64,000 bases of DNA from an uncultured Lachnospiraceae bacterium (GTDB lineage Bacteria > Bacillota > Clostridia > Lachnospirales > Lachnospiraceae), in assembly GCA_947172645.1 (NCBI GenBank), contig CAMWBY010000013.1:62001-126000 (forward strand), written 5' to 3'. The translations under genes were made by a program, and so were the position numbers. The first letter of the stretch is position 1. Each line of letters begins with the position of its first letter. The notes beneath the pieces were generated by a model. That model saw only the letters and a list, made by a program, of their open reading frames with translations, did not search any database and had not been told where the DNA came from. Shown piece after piece: positions 27,109 through 36,292 of the stretch.

Positions 27109-28296
27109 TTGAAATCAAATCTTTTATCCCGCCGATTGTGGAATAGGGACTTTGTACTTATCAATCTTGTGTGCTGCATCGCATCCTACCCAAACAGCAT
27201 CCTGCAATCTATCCTGCCGGTCTATATTCTCGACCTTGGCGGCAGTAACGCTATGACCGGCTTCATGATGACCGGCCTTACTATACTGACGATGTTTACC
27301 AATATTATTATAGCCCCGCTCATCGATAAAATCGGGCGAAAAAAAATACTGGTGCTAGGCAGTGGCCTGTTCTTCCTAAACACGTTTTTATTTTGTTTTA
27401 CAGATAACCTCACCTCTCTTTTTGCCCTTAGAGTCCTTTGCGGATTTACCACCGGCGTGTTTTTCCCGGTACCGCCTATCATCGTTGCCGACGTTTCCGA
27501 AGAAGAACATCTGGTAGACGCTGTAGGTATTTTTGGCGCTGCCGGTTCCATTGCCTTTGCTATTACACCTACCATTGGCCTTGCTCTCTATAATGGTCTC
27601 GGCCCAACTGCCATGTTTGTCTCCGGAGCCATTATGGCCGGCATTTCCTTTGTCATTACACTCTTTATTAAAGAACACTATCAAGGCGCAAAAAGCGTAT
27701 CCGTATCTGAAGGCAGCAGGAAAACATCCGTCCTCAATATGGCTTTACTTTCCATGATGATGCTGCCAATGCTCGTAAACCTTATAGTCAATTTCAGTAA
27801 CAGCCCGGTAAATACTTTCCTTACCCCTTGCGGACTCAGCAGGGGCATCAAACAGATTAGCCTCTACTTTATTGTAAATCAGGGGGCCTGCATCGCCGCA
27901 AGGCTGCTTGTCGGAAGTATCCTGAAAAGGATTTCGAAAAAAACATGCACACTTGCAGGCATACTCTTTGCAGCCGTGGGCACCGCCATGATTGCCGGCG
28001 CTTACAGTATGCCGCTTATGCTTCTATCGGCGGTGCTGATGGGAATCGGCTTTACAGTCGTAACACAGCTCTTCCAGGCTGAAAACTTTTCGAGCGTTCC
28101 AAGCAACCATCGTGGATTGGCAGGTACCGCCTTTATGCTCTCAGGCAGCATTGGCTTGGGTATCGGTTCTTCTATTTGGGGCGCCGTATCTACTGCGATG
28201 GGATATACGGCTATGTACGCTCTGGCCGGTATTTCCGCCCTCATGAGCTTTATTTTTGACAGAATGTATTGGAGGAAACATAGGCAATATTTTTAG
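27109..28296 (+). CDS. MFS transporter under MerR control
   Basis: 395 residues with twelve membrane segments. N-terminus RDFVLINLVCCIASYPNSIL, MFS motif A-like APLIDKIGRKKILVLG, and a long basic central loop. Belongs to the drug:H+ antiporter or metabolite-exporter type of MFS. It starts at a TTG (27109) with GGAGG 7 nt upstream. It is divergent from a MerR regulator and expressed from the 19-bp-spacer promoter, so it is probably induced by its own substrate. It ends 38 bp from the convergent XRE gene. Confidence 0.9.
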   Translation: MKSNLLSRRLWNRDFVLINLVCCIASYPNSILQSILPVYILDLGGSNAMTGFMMTGLTILTMFTNIIIAPLIDKIGRKKILVLGSGLFFLNTFLFCFTDNLTSLFALRVLCGFTTGVFFPVPPIIVADVSEEEHLVDAVGIFGAAGSIAFAITPTIGLALYNGLGPTAMFVSGAIMAGISFVITLFIKEHYQGAKSVSVSEGSRKTSVLNMALLSMMMLPMLVNLIVNFSNSPVNTFLTPCGLSRGIKQISLYFIVNQGACIAARLLVGSILKRISKKTCTLAGILFAAVGTAMIAGAYSMPLMLLSAVLMGIGFTVVTQLFQAENFSSVPSNHRGLAGTAFMLSGSIGLGIGSSIWGAVSTAMGYTAMYALAGISALMSFIFDRMYWRKHRQYF

Positions 28297-28334
28297 ACCC
28301 ATGGTTCTGTTTGCCACCCCGTATTTTTGATATC

Positions 28335-29147
28335 TTATCTGCGCCCTTTGAGAAAAAGAACCGCCGCGCCTGCAAACAATAGCCCAATCGTCAAGACATC
28401 CCACCCGTCTATCGCCGGCGTCCCGAGAAGCCCGGCCAGGCTGTAATTTACTGCAATACAGACCGGAACAGCCAACAGGCATGACCATGCCGCCGCAAAC
28501 CATTTTCTTTGATGCAGCATCTTGAACAGCCCGTAGACTGCCCATATAAAAAGCAATGCGATTGCAACCATCCTTCTGCTTATGGCAGGCATAAGCGGCG
28601 AGGAATTTCCAATGATTTTTGTCAGGGTATACAGATAAGGAAGCGTCAGAACACTCAATGCGAGCAACGTCCCTGCAATTCCTTTGACGCCAAACCGGAG
28701 AAAGGGAAAAAGCACAATCCATGCAAATAAAATAGAACTGACAGGAATCAGTGACCATGTCAATCCGCCCGAAATTGCCAAATCACAGACTACGCATACA
28801 AAAGCGCCGATAAACAGGAACGCCGAAACCCCTACGGCGCATATTTTCCGTACATTTTTTACTTTATTTACAAGAGATTTCTCCGCATAGTCTATGACTG
28901 AATCAATCTTCATCTCCTGAGACGCTGTCGGCACAGGATTGCGCCTGCCCTGTAGCAGCTCATCCACCGTGACATCCAACATAGCCGCCAATTCGGGCAA
29001 AAGGGCGATGTCCGGACAGCTCAGCCCTCTCTCCCACTTAGAAACAGCCTTGTCCGTAATGTGCAGCCTCTCCGCCATGTCTTTTTGCGTCAAAAGTTTC
29101 TCTTTTCTCAATTCGGCAATAAATTGCCCCATTCCGCTATTATCCAT
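28335..29147 (-). CDS. XRE-family HTH protein with C-terminal membrane domain
   Basis: About 270 residues. Residues 5-65 are a Cro/CI helix-turn-helix (FIAELRKEKLLTQKDMAERL and ITDKAVSKWERGLSCPDIAL). The C-terminal half has about six hydrophobic segments, so this is a membrane-bound regulator or sensor. The start at 29147 has GGAGG 7 nt upstream. It lies after the ABC permease gene but has its own promoter at 29224-29252. It may sense envelope stress related to the neighbouring transporter. Confidence 0.85.
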   Translation of the reverse strand: MDNSGMGQFIAELRKEKLLTQKDMAERLHITDKAVSKWERGLSCPDIALLPELAAMLDVTVDELLQGRRNPVPTASQEMKIDSVIDYAEKSLVNKVKNVRKICAVGVSAFLFIGAFVCVVCDLAISGGLTWSLIPVSSILFAWIVLFPFLRFGVKGIAGTLLALSVLTLPYLYTLTKIIGNSSPLMPAISRRMVAIALLFIWAVYGLFKMLHQRKWFAAAWSCLLAVPVCIAVNYSLAGLLGTPAIDGWDVLTIGLLFAGAAVLFLKGRR

Positions 29148-29223
29148 ATGAATCCTCCATTCTTGCTTCGCCTGCAAATTTGGACATCGCCGAAAACGCT
29201 TTTGCGCTTTGCCCGTTTAAAAA

Positions 29224-29252
29224 ATTGTATCCGAAGAGGCCAAATCGTTCAA
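29224..29252 (-). promoter_or_regulatory. Promoter of the XRE membrane protein gene
   Basis: Minus strand TTGAAC (29247-29252), a 17-bp spacer and TACAAT (29224-29229), just beyond the ABC permease stop codon. Confidence 0.6.
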
Positions 29253-29264
29253 CCGACCGATAGT

Positions 29265-31541
29265 TTACATGGTAAAACGCAGCATCTCGGCCAGGTTATC
29301 CTTTAAAATGCGTCTGCCGCCGATATAATACGCAAGCATCACGAACCCAAATACTGCCCCAATAAACGCCATAACAGGCAGATAGGGGGCGGCTTCCCAA
29401 AATTCCGCCGGATTCAGGTAACTTGCCTTGAGCGAGAATCCCACAAACAACCCGGTAAGAGGAAGCGTAACCATGACCGGCCTCCCGGCAATCACCATAG
29501 CCTCTATGCAAAACATTTTTTTCAGCCCGGCAGGCGTCATCCCCACGGACAGATACCTTGCAAACTCCTTTCTCCTCTGCCGCAGAAACCCCATCGTAAA
29601 AGAGAAAACGTTGGCAATCCCGATTACCGCAAGTAACCCGCACAATGCCCCTGTCACAATTTTGTACCCAAAAATAAGCCTGTCGTTTGTGATTTTCTCC
29701 TGCACCCGGTTTTCGGTCTCCGTTTCATATTGCCGCCCGATATACCGTGTAATCACAGATTCAAATTCCTCAAGTTTATCCGCCGTTGCCTTATCGCCGT
29801 CCTCCCCAACCGCCAAGACACAGATCATGACGTCCGGCTCCACATCGGCAATCCGCCCTGCTATATCTTTCCATAGGGACAAAGGCAGAATATGAACCAA
29901 TGCGTAATCCTCATATTCTTCCCGCAGAATGGGCGGTTTGTCTGTATAGGCAATCACCGGCAGTCTTGCAACGCCCGTTTTGCCGTTTTTTTCTGCCATT
30001 CCATTTTGCAAAATCGTGGTAAAGCCGTCCTCTTTTACATAAGGGATATATTTACGGTAGCGGAAATTACTGTTTGCGCTGTCCCAGATACGGTTCAAGA
30101 TAACCGTGCCGTCCAAACGGGGCGCCGCGCCAATCTGCCCGCAATACTCTAAGAACCCCTTATCATCCAATATCACGACAGGGGCCCGCAGAAGATAACC
30201 CCTGTCCTCCGTCTCTTCTTTATCCACAGATACTTGCTTTACGGCGCCGCTTTCACCGGAAAGCGTAAGCGGCCCTCCCAGACTGTCCAGTTCTTTACTT
30301 ATCTGCGTCCTTGAAATTTCAGCCACGGCATAAGCTTTCTGGTATACGACGCAGCTTGACGCGCCCTGTGCCTCCTGCGCTTCTTTTAATGTCCCAATCA
30401 CATCCAGTTCCTCAATCTTCGCGTCTTTTACTGTGGCCATCACATCCCACGTATCCTGGTATTTGGCAAAATACGTGTACTCCGTGCTGATATCCGAAAG
30501 CGTGAAAAAACACATCACCACCGTAAACCCCAAAAAGGAAAAGGTCAGCGACAGAGCGGAGGTCCGAAGGGATTTTTTCTGCGCCTTCAGCGCATTTCCC
30601 GCCAATTCCCCTTCTATCCCGAAAAGCAATGCCAGGAACGGCGAATGTTTCTTGTGCCTCAAGGCGGATTCCTCGGCGCCGCGGACGGCTTCCAGGGGCG
30701 TCAGCTTCGCCAATTTTCTCGCAGGAATCCATGCTGCCACAAGTACCGTCAGTGCCGACGCCATCAGAGTCAGCACAAGAATAAGGGGATGATAACAAAA
30801 GGTAACGCTATGCCGTCCGGCCATCTGCACCGCAAAGCTGTCCATCATCCGAATCATTCCATAGCCTAATCCGACTCCCGCCAGACTGCCCGCCACCAAG
30901 GGCAAGGCGCACAGCGCTGCCGCTTCCTGGAGCAGGCAAGCGCGAATCTGTCGCGGCGTAGCGCCAACGCTGGACAAAATACCTAACTGGCCAACCCTGG
31001 CATTCATAGATACTGCAAAGGAATTGTGGATGACAAGAATCAAAGAGATACATACTGTTGCCACCACCGCAAAATAAAGCGGCATAACAAGCCTGGGCGC
31101 TTCGTCTCCCGGAATACGCACAAAATACATTGCTAAAAGCGGATAATGATATACAATCTGGTTTTCCCGCAGTCCAAGTTTTTCTGACACTAATGTCATA
31201 TCCCTGCAGATTGTACGCACATGGTAAAAGCAGACATCAAACACCTTATCACCAGGGTACGCATCCGTCAGCCCATCCTCCATTTTTTCATTCACCGTCA
31301 CGCTTTCCACATTTGCAAAATGAGTGAGTGTATTCAGGTCTTCTTCATCAAGGTTCCCAATAATACGAACATGCCAGTCTCCTTCTTCCCGGACAACCGA
31401 CTCCACGTCATAAACCCATACATTATAGAAAAAGCAGCACAGCAACGACAAAAGAAGCGATGCAATAAACGCCGACATCATAACAGATACGCTTGACGCG
31501 CGGTTCCTTTTAACAAAACTTGCCGAATAATCTCTCCACAT
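29265..31541 (-). CDS. ABC transporter permease, FtsX/MacB type (Bce-like)
   Basis: 758 residues. A first membrane segment near residues 22-44 is followed by a short extracellular stretch, then two FtsX-type blocks: residues about 155-270 (ILSSVGATPRQIRACLLQEA) and the C-terminus (RYLSVGMTPAGLKKMFCIEA). A large extracellular region of about 300 residues lies between them. The size and two SVG(A/M)TP motifs match permeases of peptide-antibiotic resistance or lipoprotein-type exporters. It is the last gene of an operon with an ATPase, histidine kinase and response regulator. Likely role: detoxification or sensing of envelope-active peptides. Confidence 0.9.
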   Translation of the reverse strand: MWRDYSASFVKRNRASSVSVMMSAFIASLLLSLLCCFFYNVWVYDVESVVREEGDWHVRIIGNLDEEDLNTLTHFANVESVTVNEKMEDGLTDAYPGDKVFDVCFYHVRTICRDMTLVSEKLGLRENQIVYHYPLLAMYFVRIPGDEAPRLVMPLYFAVVATVCISLILVIHNSFAVSMNARVGQLGILSSVGATPRQIRACLLQEAAALCALPLVAGSLAGVGLGYGMIRMMDSFAVQMAGRHSVTFCYHPLILVLTLMASALTVLVAAWIPARKLAKLTPLEAVRGAEESALRHKKHSPFLALLFGIEGELAGNALKAQKKSLRTSALSLTFSFLGFTVVMCFFTLSDISTEYTYFAKYQDTWDVMATVKDAKIEELDVIGTLKEAQEAQGASSCVVYQKAYAVAEISRTQISKELDSLGGPLTLSGESGAVKQVSVDKEETEDRGYLLRAPVVILDDKGFLEYCGQIGAAPRLDGTVILNRIWDSANSNFRYRKYIPYVKEDGFTTILQNGMAEKNGKTGVARLPVIAYTDKPPILREEYEDYALVHILPLSLWKDIAGRIADVEPDVMICVLAVGEDGDKATADKLEEFESVITRYIGRQYETETENRVQEKITNDRLIFGYKIVTGALCGLLAVIGIANVFSFTMGFLRQRRKEFARYLSVGMTPAGLKKMFCIEAMVIAGRPVMVTLPLTGLFVGFSLKASYLNPAEFWEAAPYLPVMAFIGAVFGFVMLAYYIGGRRILKDNLAEMLRFTM

Positions 31542-31595
31542 AAAAATAAAGCTCCCTTCTCCCGCACATTTTTTACATCCAAACTTAGTTCTTCT

Positions 31596-32279
31596 CTATT
31601 TTCCTCTCCTGCTATCGCTGACCAGACGTCCATCTTCTATCGTCAAAATCCGGTCAGCCTCCAGGGCAACCTTTTCATCATGGGTAATCAGAATAATCGT
31701 CTGGTTCAAGTTACGGTTGGAAAGTTTCAGCAAGTCTACAATTTCTTCGCCGTTTCTGCGGTCCAGATTTCCGGTCGGTTCGTCCGCCAGAAGAAGCGCC
31801 GGGCGGTAAACCAAAGACCTTGCAATCGCCGCACGCTGCTGCTGTCCTCCTGAAAGTTGGTTCGGAAGCGCTTCCAACTTGTCCGCAATGCCAAGGGAAT
31901 CCACAATCTGCCGGAAATATTCCTGATTTACTTTCCTCTTATCTAACAAAAGCGGCATCAGAATATTTTTACGGATGGTTAACGTGGGAATCAGGTTATA
32001 AAACTGGTAAATTAACCCCACTTTCCTGCGCCTGAAAATTGCCGCCTGCGTCCGGTTCATCGCTGCAATATCCGTCCCCTCCACCATAACCTTGCCCTCC
32101 GTCGGCTTATCCACACCGCCTAGTATATGCAGTAAAGTAGACTTCCCCGAACCGGAAGCCCCCATAACCGCCACAAACTCTCCCTTTTCCACCGACAGGT
32201 TGATACCGTCTAACGCCGCCACCCTACTGTCCCCGGCGCCGTACACTTTTTTGATATTATCACATCTTAGAATTTCCAT
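31596..32279 (-). CDS. ABC transporter ATP-binding protein (LolD/MacB/BceA type)
   Basis: About 227 residues. Walker A GASGSGKST (40-48), LSGGQQQR signature, Walker B LLLADEP followed by TGNLD, and the switch histidine in LITHDEK. The TGNLDRRNGEEI element is typical of ATPases that pair with FtsX-type permeases. The start at 32279 is supported by GGGAG 7 nt upstream; a start at 32315 would add 12 residues with no better site. It is followed 54 bp later by the permease gene. Confidence 0.93.
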   Translation of the reverse strand: MEILRCDNIKKVYGAGDSRVAALDGINLSVEKGEFVAVMGASGSGKSTLLHILGGVDKPTEGKVMVEGTDIAAMNRTQAAIFRRRKVGLIYQFYNLIPTLTIRKNILMPLLLDKRKVNQEYFRQIVDSLGIADKLEALPNQLSGGQQQRAAIARSLVYRPALLLADEPTGNLDRRNGEEIVDLLKLSNRNLNQTIILITHDEKVALEADRILTIEDGRLVSDSRRGK

Positions 32280-32326
32280 CACCATTCTCCCTTCAAGCAA
32301 ATCCGTATTTCGCAATCATTTCTCCA

Positions 32327-32427
32327 AATTAGGCTGTCAAAAGATACTGCCATAAAATCTCACCAAAAGATTGCATAAAACATTCACGAAGCTGCCCTTT
32401 ATCTTACCTACGTTAAGTGACAGCCCG
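32327..32427. repeat. Second, degenerate copy of the MITE-like element
   Basis: The left end AATTAGGCTGTCAAAAG, the core CATAAAATCTCA and CATTCACGAAGCTGCCC match the element at 17475-17583 along most of its length. The right end retains only TGACAGCC. It sits between the histidine kinase stop and the ABC ATPase start, inside the operon. Confidence 0.65.
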
Positions 32428-32431
32428 GTGA

Positions 32432-33655
32432 CTATACATGAAAAGAATGTCTGTAAATTTTTATCTCAAAGCACGCCCCACCCTGGGGTAAATTATGGGC
32501 AGTTAAAGTGCCGTTCTGCAGCTCAAAAACAGACCTGGCCAGTGGCAGCCCAAGCCCAACGCCCTTCTCATTAACCCCCTTTCCACGGTAAAACCGCTCA
32601 AACAGATGAGGGATATCCTCCGCTGCAAACCCTGTTCCTTCATCCCATATACGTATCTGTGTATAGAGAGGATTTACCGAATAATCACAGTAAACCGCTC
32701 CTCCTTCCCCGGAATGCTCTATGCAGTTTTTCATCAGGTTCATAACCGCCTCCATCGTCCATTCCATATCGCCCTGAAATGTGACGCACCCCAGGTCGGG
32801 AATCCGAACCGAAACCCCTTGCTGCCTGAATAATTCTTCCAGGTTATCGGCCGCCAGACTCAACACCGTATAAACATCCACTTCCTTCCGTTCCAAGCGC
32901 AACACGCCTGCGTCAACTTTTGATATGACAAGCAGCGCCTCCTCCAAGCTGTGCAGCCGCTCCAACTGCCTCGCGACCCGGTCGGCATACTCCGCCTTCT
33001 CTGTCTCACTCTCTTCCTCCTTCATCAACTGTAATGACAACAAAGCCGCCGTAATCGGCGTTTTCAACTGATGCGCTATGTTAGCCAGATTGTCCGCATA
33101 ATTCATTTTTTCCTCTACGGCCTGTTCTCTTGTCCGGTACAATTGTGTGACAGTTTTATGCATCTCATCCTGTAAATGGGAAAATCCATCCTCCTGTGCC
33201 GGAAGAACCGTTCCCTCGCCGCCCGAATTAATCTCTTCCAAATAATCCGTCAACTGCACTGCCCGCGCCCGTCTGTAACGATACGGATACCATACAGCCC
33301 ACGCCAACCCAAGAACTGACATAATTGTCATAATGGTGGAAGCCGCTATAAAATCTCCGGACAGCATACCGCTAAATTCTTCACCGCTATATCCATATTG
33401 TTCTAAAAATACGGGAGCCGTTCGTTTGCGGGTCCCGCTTCGCGGACTCGAGTAATCACAATATTTTTTTACACAGGCTAAGACCGCTTCCTCCATCTCA
33501 GGACTTTCCTCCGCCATCGTCTCGCAGAATGCGGATAAATACAGAAAGGCGCCCCTGCGGTATTCCCGCATATAGAGCGCCGTCAATCCCAATATTCCTG
33601 CCAAGCTAAGAAAAACGGCGAATGCCGTCATAAACCTGCATTTTTTATTTGTCAT
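32432..33655 (-). CDS. Sensor histidine kinase
   Basis: About 407 residues. Two membrane segments (about 9-29 and 103-123) enclose an extracellular loop of about 75 residues. HisKA has NIAHQLKTPITAALLSLQL with the phosphoacceptor His, and HATPase_c has NLMKNCIEHS (N box), DEGTGF (G1) and GVGLGLPLARSV (G2). The start at 33655 has GGAGGAGTGAGGG upstream and lies 8 bp beyond the response regulator stop. The kinase and regulator are first in an operon with an ABC exporter, as in Bce-type systems, though Bce kinases usually have a much smaller loop. Confidence 0.92.
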   Translation of the reverse strand: MTNKKCRFMTAFAVFLSLAGILGLTALYMREYRRGAFLYLSAFCETMAEESPEMEEAVLACVKKYCDYSSPRSGTRKRTAPVFLEQYGYSGEEFSGMLSGDFIAASTIMTIMSVLGLAWAVWYPYRYRRARAVQLTDYLEEINSGGEGTVLPAQEDGFSHLQDEMHKTVTQLYRTREQAVEEKMNYADNLANIAHQLKTPITAALLSLQLMKEEESETEKAEYADRVARQLERLHSLEEALLVISKVDAGVLRLERKEVDVYTVLSLAADNLEELFRQQGVSVRIPDLGCVTFQGDMEWTMEAVMNLMKNCIEHSGEGGAVYCDYSVNPLYTQIRIWDEGTGFAAEDIPHLFERFYRGKGVNEKGVGLGLPLARSVFELQNGTLTAHNLPQGGACFEIKIYRHSFHV

Positions 33656-33662
33656 TCTTCCC

Positions 33663-34328
33663 TCACTCCTCCATCCGATATCCAAAACTGCGCACCGTCT
33701 TGATACATGCCGGATGATGCAGCTTTTCCCTGAGACGTTTCATCGTCACGGTCAACGTATTGTCATTCACATAATTCCCGTTCGCATCCCACACCTGCTC
33801 TAAAATCCGTCCGCGCATGAGAGTCCGTCCCCGATTCTCCATAAGCATCAAAAGCAATTGATATTCCGGTTGGCTTAAAGCCACTTCCTCCCGCCCGAGG
33901 TACACTGCTACCTTCTCCTTATCCAACACGATATCCCCGCAGCACAGCCGTGTCTCCTTCACCGGATTCACCCGTCTAAGAAGCGCCAGGATGCGGGAAT
34001 GCAGCACTGCCAATTCGAAAGGTTTCACCACATAGTCATCCGCCCCATCCGAAAAACCTGCCACAATATCTCTCGGTTCCCCGCGGACAGTCAGAAAAAT
34101 AATCGGAATCTCCATAGAGCCGGAGCGGATACGCCTGCAAAATCTGTCTCCCTGTCCGTCCGGCATATTCCAATCCAGGAGTATCATATGAGGCTTCGCT
34201 TCCTTTACAGCATACTCCGCATCGGCGATTGTAGTATAAACATTGACGCAAAACCCCCGCAGCTCCAAATAGTCTTTCACGGAATGCGCTATGGCCAGGT
34301 CGTCCTCTATATAGTAGATTGTCGTCAT
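33663..34328 (-). CDS. OmpR family response regulator
   Basis: 221 residues. Receiver domain with acidic E8, D9, D10, phosphorylation site D52 in ILLDWNMP, conserved Thr in FLTVRG and Lys in VVKPF. The C-terminal winged helix (LSQPEYQLLLMLMENRGRTL, then VTMKRLREKL and TVRSFGYRM) is the OmpR/PhoB type. ATG at 34328 has GGGG 5 nt upstream; a GTG two codons earlier is less likely. First gene of the operon with kinase, ABC ATPase and permease. Confidence 0.94.
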   Translation of the reverse strand: MTTIYYIEDDLAIAHSVKDYLELRGFCVNVYTTIADAEYAVKEAKPHMILLDWNMPDGQGDRFCRRIRSGSMEIPIIFLTVRGEPRDIVAGFSDGADDYVVKPFELAVLHSRILALLRRVNPVKETRLCCGDIVLDKEKVAVYLGREEVALSQPEYQLLLMLMENRGRTLMRGRILEQVWDANGNYVNDNTLTVTMKRLREKLHHPACIKTVRSFGYRMEE

Positions 34329-34426
34329 TTTCACCCCATTTTATAGTTAAAAGAATGCATTTATTCTACCATAATTATTTGCATAATTCTATTCTGAAAA
34401 ACTCTTTTTTGAAGTACTTCAAAAAC

Positions 34427-34471
34427 AGGCAGGCAAAACCGCCACGAACCAACGGACGGTTTTGCCTGCCT
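34427..34471 (-). terminator. Terminator of the small basic protein gene
   Basis: A perfect 15-bp inverted repeat, AGGCAGGCAAAACCG (34427-34441) and CGGTTTTGCCTGCCT (34457-34471) with a 15-nt loop, is followed on the minus strand by GTTTTTGAAG. It insulates the small gene at 34533 from the two-component operon. The palindrome GAAGTACTTC lies just beyond (34411-34420). Confidence 0.75.
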
Positions 34472-34532
34472 AATCCTATCTGTCATCAATACACAGATTC
34501 ATCTGGCTGTATTCCTTTCTTGCATCTCTTCA

Positions 34533-34745
34533 CTATGCGCTGAGTACCGGCATCGAAATACCATTGATATAAACATAGCATACCTTGGATGCTGCGTTTC
34601 TTTTTATGCTCTCTTCGAAAGAGTTGACGCTGTTTCGTGCCATGCAAGCTGCTTTTTTCTTTTTACAGTTCAAATGGTTTTTCTTCGCCGCCGTGTAGAT
34701 TGATTCTGCTTTTCTTCCCATCGATAAGTTTTCAAGTCTTGTCAT
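34533..34745 (-). CDS. Small basic protein of unknown function
   Basis: 70 residues, rich in Lys, Arg and Asn (MTRLENLSMGRKAESIYTAA, then a KKKK stretch) and ending VYINGISMPVLSA. It does not match a family I recognise. Support: a strong AGGAGG 8 nt before the ATG, and a well-formed terminator 62 bp after the stop. Just upstream, minus strand 34802-34749 could encode a 17-residue leader (MKQQPTQLGKKKKVLRQ) ending immediately before this ribosome site, but that leader has no ribosome site of its own. May be a small regulatory or nucleic-acid-binding protein, or not a gene at all. Confidence 0.5.
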   Translation of the reverse strand: MTRLENLSMGRKAESIYTAAKKNHLNCKKKKAACMARNSVNSFEESIKRNAASKVCYVYINGISMPVLSA

Positions 34746-35047
34746 TTTTTCATCCTCCTATACTATTGTCTCAACACTTTTTTCTTCTTCCCAAGTTGTG
34801 TTGGCTGTTGTTTCATGTAAGTATAGGATACTCCTGCTGCTCGGAATATAATTGCACTATTATTATATTTATATCATATATATTATCTATTTATATCATT
34901 AAATTTCATTTTATTATTGTGTAACTTTATTATTTTATAAAAGAAAATTGCTTATAGTATTTTTATTTGTTTTATGATATAATATGTACATGTAGTTATT
35001 CATACACGCTTCGGCTGACTATAGAAGAAAGGAATTTTCCAACCCCA
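34746..35047 (+). other. AT-rich intergenic region upstream of AraC gene
   Basis: Very AT-rich between about 34845 and 34985. It contains a TATAAT at 34978-34983 that may be the -10 element of the AraC gene, without a convincing -35. No other gene seen apart from the doubtful leftward 17-codon leader near 34749-34802. Confidence 0.4.
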
Positions 35048-35830
35048 ATGGCAGAGAAAATCACCAACCTGGATAAACAAATCACCTGCATGGCATATAT
35101 CCACCGTGAAAACAATTTCAGACACCATTATTATGATGAAGAAATGAAACAATACGAGATGATGAAAGCCGGTAACCCGGACGCGGTCACGGAAAGCGCC
35201 CGCATGATGTCCTCCGGCCTGAACGGCCATCTGTCCGATAATCCGGTACGGAACATAAAGTATCTTTTCGTTGCAAACATCACATTAGCAACGCGCTTTG
35301 CCATCGAAGGCGGCCTTGATTCCGAAACCGCCTACAACATCAGCGACCTCTATATTAACAAGATGGACGCCTTGCAGAGTGTGGAGGAAGTACTGGAACT
35401 GCACCGCGATATGTTTTCCTACTTTACGAAGCAGATGGCAAATCTGAAAAAGCAATGCGTGTTTTCCAAGCCTGTTATCCAGTGCCTCGACTATATCGAC
35501 CTTAACCTCCACACCCATATCAAGATTGACGAACTGGCCGGGTACGTCAACTTGAATACCAGTTATCTTTCCACCCTGTTTAAAAAAGAGATGGGTATTC
35601 CCATCTCCGATTATATTCTCAAACGGCGCATCGACACGGCCAAAAATATGCTGCGGTATTCAGAGTACCCGGCGTCACAAATCAGCGAAATCCTGGCTTT
35701 CAGCTCCCAGAGCCACTTTATCCGCTGTTTCAAAAAAGAGACGGGCATGACTCCAAGGGAATACCAGAAACTGCATTACCGTGAGAACCTTCAGGCAGCC
35801 CACCACCATAGCGAACCGGAAAATCATTGA
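35048..35830 (+). CDS. AraC family transcriptional regulator
   Basis: About 260 residues. The C-terminal 100 carry two helix-turn-helix motifs: KIDELAGYVNLNTSYLSTLF, then KKEMG, and ASQISEILAFSSQSHFIRCF followed by KKETGMTPREYQK, the AraC signature. The N-terminal domain is helical with no cupin signature, similar to clostridial regulators that also contain HDNPVRNIKYLFVA-like sequence. The start at 35048 is uncertain because its upstream GAAAGGAA is 13 nt away. The Nudix gene follows in the same direction after 57 bp. Target unknown. Confidence 0.88.
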   Translation: MAEKITNLDKQITCMAYIHRENNFRHHYYDEEMKQYEMMKAGNPDAVTESARMMSSGLNGHLSDNPVRNIKYLFVANITLATRFAIEGGLDSETAYNISDLYINKMDALQSVEEVLELHRDMFSYFTKQMANLKKQCVFSKPVIQCLDYIDLNLHTHIKIDELAGYVNLNTSYLSTLFKKEMGIPISDYILKRRIDTAKNMLRYSEYPASQISEILAFSSQSHFIRCFKKETGMTPREYQKLHYRENLQAAHHHSEPENH

Positions 35831-35887
35831 AAAGGAAGCCCGCTCATTTCCACATGCAGCACGCCCCACGAAAGGAGACACTACCAC

Positions 35888-36292
35888 ATGAAAACAGTTA
35901 GAGTAGCCGCCGCCGTCATCCGGCACGGCAATCAAATCCTGGCAACCCAACGCGGCTACGGGAAATTCAAAGACGGGTGGGAATTTCCCGGCGGAAAAAT
36001 CGAACCTGGCGAGACGGCGATTCAGGCTCTGAAACGGGAAATACGCGAAGAACTGGAAGCAGAAATCGAAGTAGGCGGACTTCTTGATACCGTGGAATAT
36101 GACTACCCGGATTTCCACCTGTCCATGGACTGCTTCTGGTGCACCCTTCCATCCGGCATCATGGTTCTCAAAGAACACGAAGCCGCAAGGTGGCTGGGCG
36201 CAGAAGATATCGACAGCGTGGCCTGGCTGCCTGCCGACCTGGATTTGGTACAAAAGATTAAATGCATTCTGACGCAGGCAGGCGCCCCTTAG
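35888..36292 (+). CDS. Nudix hydrolase, MutT-like (8-oxo-dGTP diphosphatase type)
   Basis: 134 residues. The Nudix box runs from GGKIEPGETAIQALKREIRE to EEL (GX5EX7REUXEEXGU), about residues 35-57, within the MutT layout VRVAAAVIRHGNQILATQRG and WEFPGGK. It hydrolyses oxidised or non-canonical nucleoside triphosphates in the cytosol to clean the nucleotide pool. AAAGGAG is upstream of the ATG. Its TAG stop overlaps the stop of the convergent helicase gene (TTAG, 4 bp). Its neighbour across the junction includes a deoxyinosine glycosylase, giving a local theme of nucleotide and DNA damage. Confidence 0.92.
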   Translation: MKTVRVAAAVIRHGNQILATQRGYGKFKDGWEFPGGKIEPGETAIQALKREIREELEAEIEVGGLLDTVEYDYPDFHLSMDCFWCTLPSGIMVLKEHEAARWLGAEDIDSVAWLPADLDLVQKIKCILTQAGAP

